64,000 nt of DNA from Linanthus parryae (GCA_023055425.1 JALGPY010000004.1:63449718-63513717); one strand, 5' to 3'. Numbered from the stretch's first letter, positions 48,044-60,705 are shown. Program-made: numbers and translations. The notes: generated from the sequence alone by a model not told the origin.

Positions 48044-48937
48044 TTATGTAGAGAAAGTTAAATTGACATCTACAACAAAAATACCTGGTGGTGGTGGAAT
48101 CACTATTCCAAGCCTCTTGTCCTCTAGATATTTTGGGCAGTTCCTCCTCCAGTGTCCAGGCTGACTGCAGTAGTGACATTCACCTTTAGTCACGGCCTTG
48201 GCAATGCCACCAACAGGCTTAAGGGCAGGTTCCTTGGACTTGGAAACTGACTTGCCTTTGCCCTTGGAGGAAGAGGCAAACCTTTTGCCCTTTCCTTTCT
48301 GTACCATCATTATGGCCTTGCCCTTACCCTTGTTCATGCTCTGTTCAGCCGTCCTCAACATGTTGAGTAAATCTGGAAGTGGTTTAACGATCTCGTTCAT
48401 GTTATAGTTCATAATGAACTGTCCATAACTCTCGGGCAACGATTGCAACACGAGATCGGTTGCCAACTCTTGGCCGACCGGGAACCCCAGTCGGGCGAGA
48501 TTCTCCAAGTACCCGATCATTCGGAGTACATGGGGTCCCACCGGGTTCCCTTCTGCTAGATGACATTTGAACAGTGCATTTGAGACCTCATACCTCTCTA
48601 CCCTCGCCTGCTCTTGGAAGAGCTGCTTTAGATGTTCGATCATATCGATAGCATTCATGTTTTCGTGTTGCTTCTGAAGCTCAGAAGTCATGGTGCAAAG
48701 CATTAGGCAGGCCGCATCATTAGCGTCATCAACACGCTTTTGATACGCCTTTAAGGCAGCAGGTGTTTGGTTCTCTGGACCTTCTGGAACATGCTCCTCT
48801 ATTGCGTACAGTTTCTTCTCTTGCTTGAGAACAATTCTCAAGTTTCTGTACCAATCAAGAAAGTTGGTTCCAGAGAGCTCGTCCTTCTCAAGGACAGATC
48901 GTAGGGAATGTTATGAACTCGATGAGTTGTTTGCCAT
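48044..48937 (-). pseudogene. gag: gag of copia family 2, nonsense codon near the start
   Basis: ATG at 48937 reads MANNSSSS, then a TAA at 48913-48911. The frame then runs open through GTNFLDWYRNLRIVLKQEKK, the gag helical core (TMTSELQKQHENM, IEHLKQLFQEQARVERYE), a Lys/Gly/Ser-rich linker and a zinc knuckle CHYCSQPGHWRRNC near residue 255. It ends at a stop just before the protease. Apart from the early stop the gag would be full length. Confidence 0.9.
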
Positions 48938-50607
48938 TTGGAATTCTACAAAAGGAAAATACGCAAGTTTTTAGTATTTGTGAATTTTTGACTATATTTA
49001 ATAATGACTAGTTTATCAAATATAGCTCCCACTATTTTTTCTACGGATTAATAAACCTCAAGATATTAATGCGGAAAACATCATTATATTTTCTAGTGGG
49101 CCAAGATCCATCTTTCATCTCCTTATGAGCTTGCTTTGGCAAGTCACCCATAATTTGACTACTTTAGGTAGGAACAATTCCAATTGCATCCCTTATGCAA
49201 TTCTTGGTTCAATTGGGCAAATAAATCCTTATTTATCCATCCATATGGATAATCCCAATTGATTGCCTCTAGGTTTCTTAATCAAATTAATAGCCTAGTT
49301 GTGTTCAACCTCTTATCTAAACAATTGCACATTGTTACGTGCCATCGCATTCCATCATGATGAACCAAGTCGCCATGCTTTGGCACGCACGAACTTGGTA
49401 AATAATGATGATAATGAGTGTTTAAATAACGAGAAGGCAAGAACACAATATTTGAATTTTGAGGGATTTTTAAATTCAATTTTTAATTGTTTTGTTGATC
49501 ATTATCAACTATCTATCTATTTGAGTTTGGGCACAACTCCAAATAATAGATCCGGGTTGTCTAATTATCTTATTATCCTAATTGCATGCATCACCATACA
49601 CCAACCACACAATAATAAGACAATAAAATAAACAACCACAAAACAGAAATTTAAACGTGATGTGGATATGGCCTTTTCTAGACTAAGATAATTCCAAGCC
49701 AATGGAATTATCTATGAACCCTAAACAAACACATCTCCATGCGTCTTGATCTTTTGGTCCATCCTTCATAGTCTTGTGGAATGCTCCATGCTCCATGCTC
49801 CATCTTTTGTGGCTTCTTTGGCTTTGGGCTTCTTTCTTTCAATCTTGGCTAACAATCTACTTTATCTAGCACTAGCTAATATCTACACTAAATAAAATAA
49901 ACACAAGTTGAGAAAAAAAATGGCACGCATGCCATAAAACCCTGATTAATTATTACAATTACTTGATCAGCACGCAGGCCGTAAAACCAAACCACAAAAT
50001 TAAACATCCACATCAAACCACATCCTAAGGCCATATCCAATCACCATGTGATTTGCACATAAACAGTTAAAATCCAATTTTAACGCGCTTGGTCAATTTT
50101 AATTGATTTTAGGATTTCTAGGGTTAAAACGGTCCATGGGCCCAACAATCAAATTGCCCGGGCCCAACAAAGTGAACCACAAGGCCCTAGGGTCGGTACG
50201 GCCCATAACCCACAAGCCTAGGCCCGCGGGTTAGGGCCGCCCGGCCCCTAGGGCGGCCAAGCTTGGGCGGCAAGCAAGGGGGGGGCGGTCCCTAGGGGGG
50301 GGCCGAACCTCCTTGAGGGAGTTGTTTCCAAAACAACTCCCTTGCTTGGTGCCCAAGTTTGGTTGTTTCCTTGTTTCGGGAGAACTCCTTCTTCTCCAAG
50401 GATGCCCAAACCCTAGATCTAAGATCCTAAAATTTCTCAAACTCACCAATTCATGCATCCAATGCAAAAATTGGATCTTGTTATGATTAATTATTGACAA
50501 ATTGCATCCCATGCTTGATTTGTCTTGTTTTACGCGATAAACAATCAATTAAGGTGTAAAACAACAAAATCGTAACACATAAACCACGTTTATGCTCTAC
50601 GACCTGT
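48938..50607 (-). other. 5' leader of copia family 2
   Basis: 1.67 kb of non-coding sequence between primer site and gag. It contains a GC-rich GGGCCGCCCGG/GGGGGGGGC segment near 50225-50300 and no ORF that I recognise. The length is unusual but known for plant copia leaders. Confidence 0.65.
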
Positions 50608-50608
50608 G

Positions 50609-50620
50609 GCTCTGATACCA
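50609..50620 (-). other. Primer-binding site of copia family 2
   Basis: TGGTATCAGAGC on the minus strand, one base from the LTR end at 50622. The same initiator-Met primer as the other retroelements here. Confidence 0.92.
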
Positions 50621-50621
50621 C

Positions 50622-50786
50622 TGTATGGTTTTGATTCATGGATGCGCAACGGAAGCATAAACAAACATAAAACCATGCAAAACCCTCCAAGGATCACAAG
50701 TCAAGAGACATAACGATGGTAAGGGTTAGAAATCATAAACACACCTTTGGGTTCTCCTTGATGACTTCAAACGCGAATTGTGTCAC
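50622..50786 (-). repeat. Truncated 5' LTR of copia family 2 (copy C)
   Basis: Only the last 165 bp of the LTR remain, matching 40371-40535. The sequence diverges abruptly after GTGTCAC at 50786. The TATA region is gone, so this element has no promoter of its own. Confidence 0.9.
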
Positions 50787-51127
50787 CTTTAGAAGATGTG
50801 GGTTTCGTCCTCTTGGTAGTACCCACATAACGAACATTGAGTTGGGATTTCGACTCTTCGATCTACCAGATTTTTCTTGGTAGGAAGAGCTTTCCTCCAA
50901 CCTCGCCAAATCAGGTAGAGATTCCTTTTTGGGATCTTTAATTTCCACAACTTGGTAAGCCATTGTTTCTCTGCAACTGATCCCTGATTATTACAGTGTT
51001 GGCATATTTGGATTCTTCTTGCCACTTGATACCCCGTTTGAACATTGTATGTACCCGAATATGTGTAATTCCAGAGCAATCGATCCCTTTCCGAGGTATT
51101 GGCTAAAGGGATTTTGATAATATCTTC
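50787..51127 (-). pseudogene. LINE fragment with RT zinc-binding domain
   Basis: One open frame reads YSGTYNVQTGYQVARR, LWKLKIPKRNLYLIWRG, CSLCGYYQEDETHIF, the typical zinc-binding domain after a plant L1 reverse transcriptase. It is truncated at one end by the copia LTR and at the other joined to a copy of GAUT exon 1. It is a different LINE copy from the one at 26395. Confidence 0.85.
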
Positions 51128-51745
51128 AATACACATCTGGCAACAGAGATAACCCCGAGAAGGCCCCAGATCCAAAACGAGAACCTCCTTCGAGCCGGGC
51201 GCCGGAAGTCGGCAGCCCGCCGCCGCATCTTTCGCCGCTTTCGTCTACTATTCACCACCACCGACACAACAAATCAGAACAACCCAATGTCTCATATTGG
51301 GTCTCCGAGTCCCTAATCCAGAAATTCAACAACGACCCATCAAAGACCACGCCAATCAATAGCGACCCACCACATGAATTGGGATCAAGACAGCGATTGA
51401 ATGCGGACCAACGAGTAAGAGCATCTGTTATTGTGTGTTTTTGACAGCTTCGGATCAAGAACGCTTGTGATGTAAGTAACGACGGGTTAAAAAAAGTTGA
51501 AAAACTTTTCGTCTCAATGCTTTTGAATGTGCAGTGCAGAGCTTTAACACATGACTTGTATCTCAGTTGCTTCGTCGACGACGAGGGAACGAGCAATGGG
51601 AAGAGCAGAAGGAAATGTGAGAGTAAACGAAAAATGGTTTTTTGAGGAATTACATCAAAGTAAAGGGCTAGCACATGCAAGCAAGTGCTTCGGTAAGTCC
51701 TCAAGGAAGTATTTGTTTGGAAAAATTTTACCGGTGCTATCCAAT
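51128..51745 (-). pseudogene. Truncated duplicate of GAUT exon 1, 5' UTR and promoter
   Basis: Matches 31401-32010 closely, in the same orientation. The copied start codon is at 51228. The first 30 codons are conserved as MRRRAADFRRPARRRF... through the signal anchor with one V-to-A change, then the frame runs into the LINE and stops after 41 codons. The rest of GAUT is absent. The copy lies on the far side of the 19-kb retrotransposon block from the real gene. Confidence 0.9.
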
Positions 51746-53384
51746 TTAGTTCGGTTATAATTTGGTACCAATCATGTTATTTTTAAAATCGACCGTGCTC
51801 AAATTTTATATTTGTTGCAACGGTGGTACTTATAGCCATGAAAATGACATTGATGCCCCAACAATTCTCTCCCATTCTCTGCACTTACTAATTTTATCCC
51901 ATAGTACTTAAAGTTAATTGCATTGTTAACTTTTAAGAATCGTATCAAAATCATTAAACTCAAATCATCCCAAACAAGACCCGATAAAGAAACATCACAA
52001 AATATATTTTACTTATATTCTTACAAGAAATAATTTCTTTTTGCACACCCCACTGAAGAGGAGTCAATATTTTAGAAATAAAATAAAATAAAACTGAGAA
52101 CTCTAAGAAAAGATAAAAAAGAGAACAATCCTGAAAACGAATTAAGGAGAGAGGAATACAAACCCACAATCAAAATTCACCAATACGATTTCACCCTCAT
52201 CCACAAACTAAATTGACCCAAGTCACAAATTAAATATCACCGACAGAAAATCACATAGCTACCTCTCGAATTCACCACCGCAACTATCACACAAATTGGC
52301 TACTCACACACTAACTTTTTCTTACTTAGTTTCACCAGTCTCTTGTGTAGCACACTACTCAGTTGCAATCCAAGTCTCGCTTCAATCTATATGAAAATTG
52401 CACGCTAACTCCTCGAGTTGGTGAAAGATACACAGAGAACTTCGTCAATGTGTGTACCTTAGGACATTTTCCTCTGATAGTTCGTCAAGTGAACAACTCT
52501 CTAACATCTTTTAATTCGTGAGTGAACAACTCTCTAATAGATTGAGTATGAGATCAAGAAAATATATAGGTTAGGAGACAGTAGGAAACACTAAACGACT
52601 CCTAGAGCTAACAGGAAAACACAAACAAACCCCGAACCTACGATTTACTCTACACATCCCTATAAGAAGGAAAACAACATCAGATTTGACAGATAATAGA
52701 TATAATGGTTCAGGATAACAGTCCTGGAAACAATATAGGCCTTTTAAAAATTCTAAAAAGCCTACACTTTTTAGCTCTATTGCACGGTTGAAAACATAAG
52801 AGAAACAGAAAAAGAAAAATGGAAACATTCTTATTACAAGAAAATGTGGACATTCGGATGTGCCTCCATTAACATTGAGAGTTGGATTCAATCCAACAGA
52901 GAGCTAGGAAGGAAAACTAAAGTCTAGTCTTACTTTAAAGGAGTTGTGTTACCAGTAACATGAACAATTTGCACTCAAACACAATAAAGGCTAAGAGGGT
53001 CTAAAACCTCAAATGACTTTGTGAAGAAAGACTATGGTGGAGACTTGATCCAATTAAACTCTCTGAGACATAGAACGTACACGTGTCTTAAGGTTATATA
53101 CTCTGAGATGCGGAAACCTTAGCGAGCATTTGCACGAAATCACTTTAATTCTATTTCTTGGTACGTGTGTCGAAATTTTAAAAAAGAACAAGTGAAAGCT
53201 TGAGGATTCTGATTAAGGATAGGGAGATTTCCCAATCTCGCAGAAAAGAAAGAAAAATAGGTTTATATTAATTGCATTGTTTATAATCAAGTTGCATTGT
53301 ACATAGTCAAGAAGCTGCATAGTTTGTCAGTGTCAGTCTTGTTTGTGTCTCGAATCGGCTAGTCTTATTATATATGAAACGGTG
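51746..53384. other. Intergenic, no gene recognised
   Basis: AT-rich, with scattered short ORFs. The last part may be decayed interior of the gypsy element whose LTR follows. Confidence 0.45.
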
Positions 53385-55089
53385 GATTTGAAAGAAATGT
53401 GCAATGTCTCTCAGGTTTGGAATGAGAAGTTGCTCGGGACAAGCAAGAGATAAGTATGGGGGTATTTGATAACTCTCTATTATGATTTTTTAGTAGACTT
53501 GCTTGTTACTTTTACTAGCTTATTACACATGTTATATGTTATATGTGCACAAGTATATAAAATTGATGACTTATAAGCCTAAGAGTGAAAAATATAGTTC
53601 TATATTATACCCGCATGTTATTGTTGTGTATCTTAGGGAAAATAACTGAAATAGAGCTTATAAGATGCATGGAATGGAGCTAGATGAAGAGGAGAAAAGG
53701 AATCGCAAAAACGAAGAAAAGTTGAAAAAGTTGCACTAGACCATTATGCGCCAATTTGGCTGTAGCAAGGTCTGCACCATTAGAAACTCGACGTCCATAG
53801 CTTTTGAAGGACATAATATAGGCCCAAATATGAGTTTGGATGAGGGAGATAAGGCCCGCGTAAGATCAGTAAAGAAGTTTAAGAATTGTAAACTAGAGGG
53901 GCTGAATTGCAGTTTCGGCCAAGTTGCTTTGGAAATCTGGACCATCCATTAAAACACGATTTTTTAACCTAATTTTGAGAGACAATATGCGAGAGAAACA
54001 TTAAAGAAGGCCAGGGGATACGATAGACATGGAGAACAACGCCAAAGTCGCCCGAACGCGAGTTTCGTAATGAGTCTGACTGTCCCTCAAATCTTTTATA
54101 TCTTTTCTTGATACTTTGAACTTTTTAGCTTATAATTTAAGTATATTGAGTAGTTTTCTTTACTAGATTCTATGGAGAACCTATGGTTATGAACTAGATA
54201 TCATTTCCAGATTTTGAGATTGATTCATTGTGTTGGTTTATGTGATTATGTTGATTGTCATCTTCATCGCATATATTGTATTGAGGGCTATTAACACGTC
54301 TTAGGGATTGCAACAAAAACTATGAAAGGAGAATCCAATAGATTATGTGAATTGTAGCTTAATGACTATCATCGATATTAGTAGGATTTCGAGTTCTGAA
54401 CTTAAATTCTTAGCGTGAAAGTAATAGCTAATTGGTAATGCTAGTGTTCTAGTTGGGTGCTCAAGAGGGACTTAACCCGAATATGAACGAGAATAAGAAG
54501 TTAGTCTCGAATCATTGAGATCGATAGTTGAGACGAATATGACTAGTCATGTGAGGGTAGTTTTGATCATGTAAAGTGAGACTTGAGCATTGATGGAACG
54601 ACATGATGCAGACCGGATTACTGTTAGGCGGTTAGAACCATACCAGTAGACGTCAGTGGACCGAAAGGAGCCGTAGTCGACAGATAGCTAGAGTTGTGTG
54701 ATACCGAGAGGAGATCACAAGAGTATTACTCGACACAACCAATGAGATGGTAGCATGTTTCAATACAAATTTTGGAAATATCTAATGACCCTAGGGGACC
54801 CATAGATCACCTAGTACATTCTCATTATTTCATAACCCGATTATTTAGAAAATCACCACAAAAATATTATTTAACTTATTTTGTATTTTTCAGTTTTATA
54901 GTTTAGACAAGACAACCATTCAAAACAGTCATCCAGTTATTTCAATTACACTTTTTAGATTTAATCTCTAATTACCAATAAACCTACTATATGTCCTAGT
55001 GGGATTCGATAACTCGGGGTTGAAATACACTCATTATATTACTTGACCGAGCACTTGCGCTTACGTGTAAAAGATCGCGTCACTTATCA
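53385..55089 (+). mobile_element. Gypsy-type 3' LTR with a short internal remnant
   Basis: The LTR at 53467-55089 starts TGATAACTC and ends CACTTATCA (inverted ends TGATAA/TTATCA). It is preceded by AAGTATGGGGGTATT, a polypurine-like tract in the style of Athila-type elements, and about 80 bp of interior. The 3' part has CTAGTGGGATTCGATAACTC and GAGCACTTGCGCTTACGTG, typical of such LTR ends. No matching target duplication is seen, consistent with loss of the 5' portion. Confidence 0.65.
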
Positions 55090-55492
55090 TCCCTAGAAGG
55101 CTAGAAAGATTATGAACCTCTCTGTCTCGTACAATTACTTTGATTCCCTTCTTTCTCTCCTTCATTTTTTTGCCATTTACATACAGCATCATATTAAAAT
55201 TACAGGAGGAAAAGATTCAAACTACACTAAACATGAGTAACCCAGAGTTTGAATCATGGTTACAATGCATTTCCAACTTCGCTAGTCATCAAGCTCCTCT
55301 CTCTCTCAAATCTATCCGAATGTTTTAATAAACTCATTTAATTTTTTGAATTATTTTCTTCTCTATCACGCCCCCATCAATTCTCTCTCCCCATGATATT
55401 TTTTCAGTGTGTGATTCTTACACAACAACAAAAAGCCTTGTGCACTAAATTTGGACTATGGTGACTATTTTGTTCTTATCATAGTGCACATT
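55090..55492. other. Intergenic, no gene recognised
   Basis: AT-rich, nothing recognised. Confidence 0.5.
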
Positions 55493-56576
55493 TGTAACAC
55501 CCCCAAATTCCACCTCCTGGGAACTCGGAGATGTCACTCCGCACTTGAGAATTTCTCCCGCAGTGTAAGGTTTAAATTAAAGACAATTATCCAACCAACT
55601 ACTAATTCATTAATAAACGAATGACTTAAATGTAAATTTATCCAACATCTGCCGCCACAAACCAATTCTCAACATCCATTAAGGTATGAGTCTCCACAAT
55701 GCTAACTTAAGGTCATATACGATGAGCAATATACTATAAGGAGTACTAAAATGACGTATTTAAAACCGAAGGATAACATCCTCTCCCCCTTAGAGGAGTG
55801 ACGTCCTCGGAACTCAAAATACCTCGTTAAAAAGATGAGGATAATTCTTCCTCATATCATCCTCCGCTTCCCGTGTTGCCTCTACTGTGAGGTGATTAGT
55901 TCATAAGACCGTTACAAGCTTGCCACTCTTGTTGCTGGTGTTCCTTGTCTTTGCGTCTAGAATCTTAACAAGATGCTCCTCATAACTCAACGGAGGATCC
56001 AATTCTACTAGTTCGGGGTTCAATACATGGGATGAGTATGTAATACTCTTCTTGAGTTGTAACACATAAAACATGTCATGATATTTACTAAGGTTTAAGG
56101 GTGTCTCGTTATTTCCTTATGAAATTTTGTATACCACTTTAGGTCATGGAACAAGGTATTGTCCAAAATTTTCACTTTTCTCTTGAAGACATAGTCGTAC
56201 GTGGTCACCTGATCAGGTGGCTAAGCTATGGATACAGGATCGTAGATGATTGTTCCAACACAACTCTTTCAACGAATGACGATTTCGTGAGTGAAAATGG
56301 TGCTCCTGGTAATATGAAAGACATCCCAGTCCAACAAGTTTCAACCGTTCTCTCTTGTCAGTTGTGGTGTGGCTAGTTAGCCGCGATTCCTTCACTATTG
56401 CCTATGATCATTTCTATCCAACATCTGTCGCCACAAACCAACTTCTCAACATCCATTAAGGTATGAGTCTCCACTCTAGGGTATATCTACTAAATGCAAA
56501 CTTAAGGTCATATACGATGAGTAATATACTGTAAGGAGCACTAAAATGACGTATTTAAAATCGAAGGATTATAACA
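55493..56576 (-). mobile_element. Internally deleted Ty3/gypsy chromovirus
   Basis: A 286-bp LTR (55493-55778, starting TGTTATCC and ending GTGTTACA on the minus strand) is followed by the reverse polypurine tract at 55779-55793. Interior sequence comes next, then a partial second LTR (56415-56576). The interior translates to the integrase C-terminus and chromodomain: YEEHLVKILDAKTRNTSNK, then a TGA where a Trp is expected, then TNHLTVEATREAEDDMRK and YPHLF. The chromodomain places it among chromoviruses. The LTR and polyprotein tail are related to the gypsy derivative at 33714-39956. Confidence 0.85.
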
Positions 56577-57514
56577 TTAGTTATGGTACTTTCAATTTGT
56601 TGGTACTCCCAGTCTCTTTACACTCTCTCCATGCTCTTAACATAGTCCACCGATGAACCACCCCAAATTCGAGAACTCTTTAACTCTTTGTGTTTCTCAT
56701 TCTCATCCCCACACATAGAAGACATAGGAAATCAACATATTTTGGGTCATTTAAAGATAAATTCATTCAAGCAATTTAAAATTTAACAACAATTTTTTTG
56801 TCAGCAACCAAATGTACGTCAACTGTTCATCTCAATCAATAAAAAATAATATAAGGAACACACATAGATCATAATTCTTAAACACCATCACACATAGGGA
56901 GCTCTTGCCACTGAGTTACGAATGAGTTGCAATGATTTCGTGATCTAACAATCGTTCTCGTTGGATTTCGATTTTGGCTTATTGGGCACTGGAATTGAAA
57001 CATGGTTTGTGTTGACAAATCTATCCTGAATCTGCAGAGCCAAAAGTCGACGGAGAACAGCTCATTGCTCAGATAAAGTTTTTTTCTGGTGGGACCGTCA
57101 TCGACCTTGAAATGGAAAGATGATGTAAAGTCTGAACCCAAATGAAATGAATTGTTTGATTTGTGGGTTCGTGACCTAGGTCCTCAGAGAATGAGATCGA
57201 GGGCTTGTGACTAGGAGCACAAGTCGATTGCATTTTTCTGGGTTGGTTGGGAATCCTGAACGTATGTGAAGAAACATAGAATAACTTCAAATAGATAGTA
57301 TTTACTTGAGGGTAAAAATGTTACAACGTCTAAGCAACTTTTCTGATAGTGTAAGAATCACTGCCATATTCCCCTCACTCATCCCCTCTAATTCTATCTC
57401 TCTCCCTCCCCTACCATGGATCCATTCCACGTTTGTCTTTCCAATCTCATCAATTCCGTTTTAATTGTTGCTTGTGTGTGTTACCCGGTCTGGGTCTTTT
57501 AGTCGGGTCCTGAG
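56577..57514. other. Intergenic, no gene recognised
   Basis: Short ORFs only, with no recognised domain. Confidence 0.5.
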
Positions 57515-58025
57515 TAGGGGTGCACACGTATTGGATCGGTCCGGATTGAGGTTGAGGTAATCCGATCCGCCGGTTTACGGATCGAAACGGATCAGATCCA
57601 ATCGGATCCACGGTTTTGCGGATCGGACCGGATTAATCCGCGGATCGCAAATATTTCAAAATATTTTCGAATATGTTCAACTAACAACATAAACACTAAT
57701 ATACAATTATCATTTAGTATAGTTTTTAGTTAACTTACGAAATATCTTACTCCTTATATCATCAAAAATCAAAATTATTCAACACATCATTGATAAGTAA
57801 TGACATTACTAAGTTAAAGTTAGCATTAGAACAAATCGTATGATGAAATTAGTAAAAATTAACATAATAATAAGTATAAACGGATTAAACGGATTTGATG
57901 GATCGTATCGGTTTTATGTTTTTCGATCCTAGTCCGATCCGTCACGGATCGGTTCGGACCCAATCCGTCACGGATCGGACGGATTTGCGGCTCGGTGCGG
58001 ATTGACGGATTCTTGTGCACCCCTA
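57515..58025. mobile_element. hAT-like MITE with a GGATCGG-rich interior
   Basis: The ends TAGGGGTGCACA and TGTGCACCCCTA are perfect 12-bp inverted repeats. Both subterminal regions are packed with CGGATCGG/GGATTAATCCG-type motifs in both orientations, while the centre is AT-rich. Flanking 8-mers GTCCTGAG and GTCCGATC share four bases. Confidence 0.75.
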
Positions 58026-60705
58026 GTCCGATCAGACCCCGACCCATTTTTGGGCTCATGGGTCAGGGTCCGACTAGTTTCCGGGTCGGGTTTGTCAGGC
58101 CTAGGTGGAAGTACAGTTAACCCAATTCATCTGGACCGTCGTCCCCCTGATTTACTTCACCTGTCACCAGTTCATCGTTCAATCACAACGGCGCCAACTA
58201 GCAACGGCGAAGGAGGCGCCGGAAAAACGAAGGTACTGGGCTCTCTTCTCTTCATTGTTTCCTCTCCACGGCAGTTTGCTACTATGGTGATTGAATTGAG
58301 CAGTATGAACCGGTGATGTCCTTAGGTTTTCATGCTTAATTGAATTGACCTTTTGTTATTCCAAACAAAAGATGAAATGGGCCGTAAGAAGAATGAAATA
58401 GCTTAGCTTAAAAAAAAAGTTTGAATTTATTACTGTTGGGTTGCTACTTGCGAATTAGCCCTAGGTCAATCTTACTGTATAAGATAAAAAGGCTTACTAC
58501 TTCATAAGAGGAAAGATATACAGAAGATTTTGATCTGTTGCACTTTGTGTGTTTACACTTGTTGAGTTTGAAAGAAGCATTTTGGAAGAGAGATTGGGGA
58601 TGATGGCACAGCTAGAGAGAGTCTCAGTAGACTCTCACTTGATGATGAAATAGGTGCATTTGCAATTTACTGGTAAGGATTACATAAGTGTCAAACACAT
58701 TTTTACCGTCAGAGTTCAATAGTTCAAACCAAAAAATTTATAAAATCGCAAGCCGCTTAAAGCCTGAACTAGACAACAGCTTAATCATAACTATACTAAC
58801 CTAACTGCTACGATGTGCTAGTCCTTCGAAAGTTTTTCTATGATTCACATCAGAATAGGAGCTGTCTTCTAGCCTTCACATTGCGCATTTTCGTAGGAAA
58901 ACAACCCAAGCAATCGGAAAATCAGAAACTGGGTAATGAAGGAATAGATACAAAACCCTGAGAAGCTACCACAAAGTCTCCTCTCAACAATGACATCTCT
59001 AAAGCTCTAACCTTGTATTGATATGAACCACACAGGAACATCGTGAATGTAACTCTGGTTGTGAAACCAGACACTATTCTAATCCCTTTAGTAAACTACA
59101 AACATAAGCTTCACTAACCAATAAAGAAACCTATTCCCCACTCCTCTTCAGACTTGGTTGTCAGTGCACGGTTTCACCAATTTGCCTTCTCCAAAACTAA
59201 ACGATGAACTGCTTTGAAAATTTACTCTAGGCTTGTTGGCTGAGGGAATACTTGGAAGGAACTTTTTTTTTTGGGTCTGTATAAGCACGGAGTCTTCTTC
59301 GAAATGTTAATTTAGGCGATTTTCAGGTGGTCTAAAGGGAAATTGTTGCTTCTTCGAAATGTTTGGTTGGCAAAGTTGCTTGAGATAGTGCTGCTTGATC
59401 AACGGCTTCACTAATCTTTGTCCTCTGATTACACTATTAGCAGCTATGGATGCGATTAAATATTTTCTGTGTGATTGTTGGTCTATTTTTCCTGGATTTA
59501 TGTTGTTTACTCTCTGGAGACGCATGCTTTAGGATCTATGAAAATGGAGCTTAGTGTTGAGTAGTCCAATATAGATTTGGTGTAGTATGAAAAGAAATTC
59601 TGGTGAAGTATAACTATTTTGCTCTGATTCATATAATTTCCACTCTATATATCAAGTGGAAGGTGACAGACAATGTTCGGGGTGGTTTCTAGTCTTTTGT
59701 CAACAGTTTCATGCAGCAGAAATGTTGTTCTACAGTTTGTATTTTATCCGTTCTCTAAACGTGTGGTGGTTTTTAACATCATATTCTATTGCACATTTTC
59801 TTGTCACACTTATGACTTCCATATTGAATTTGGTCCCTAGAGATGTTAGCTTTCTACTGATTGGAATTTCATTGTGCAGACAACAAATCTACTAATTTCA
59901 TTATACCCCTTTGAATGATATTGACATCTTAATTAAAGTGGCGAAGAGAAAAAGGCTGTGAAGAAGTTGGTGTTTTTATGAAGAGAATGATAAGACTAGT
60001 TAGTTATTAGATGCATCATATTATAGTTTCAAACGCGATTTTGTTCCAGGGTGCTGAAACAGCTTCATCAAATTTCTGTCCCAAGACTCAAATGTGATGC
60101 GAAACGAGATTCATGGCAAAATTGTTCTAATCATATCTGTCCACCCCTAAGGTATATATTTTACCCCTGTCCAGAAGAGTCCTCTCATTGATTTACCTTG
60201 GTTAGAAGGTGGTAGTTTCCCAACTCTTTATTGGTTTCTTTATTGTATCAGTTCCTTCATATGAGGACTCTGTAAGCTGCTTGGATCTGAAGTACTTTAA
60301 GACTAGTGAAGTTTTCGGACCTTGTCCTTTTGTATCTGTTGTTGATTATGCTCATCACACACGCACACATTGTTTACTCGTTCCTACCTGTTCCGTGGTC
60401 ATATTTATGCTTCTTTTAACTTTAGAAATTCATTAATGCTCGTAGATAATGTTTTCAAAAGATTCCTTGGATTGTTTTCTTGTTTACACTCATAAGTTTA
60501 TTCATTACTACTTCTTCTTAGTAACCGTGTCTGACACTTGTTCTCGTATCATATAATCATTGGAAACGATTACTCTCCTGAAATCAAGAAAACACGAGTC
60601 TTATAATAAGAGATTCCTCTGCTGCAACAAAGCTGTAGTCTTTTCATTAATCTTCAAAGACTTCTTTTTAGAAGATAACATTCAAGAAATTTTAAGCTAC
60701 TCTAT
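58026..60705. other. Intergenic, no gene recognised
   Basis: Includes a GC-richer piece near 58130-58220 that could be a first exon or leader (for example GGAAAAACGAAG before GTACTGGG), but I recognise no protein. The rest has only short ORFs. Confidence 0.4.

Noticed and set aside
50789..51175. 128-residue gene starting MDLGPSRGYLCC
   Set aside because: The first residues come from an off-frame reading of the GAUT exon copy. The rest is a LINE zinc-binding fragment.
55493..56576. Clean target-site duplication ACATT around the small chromovirus
   Set aside because: ACATT at the right side overlaps the LTR terminus itself, so it is not an independent duplication.
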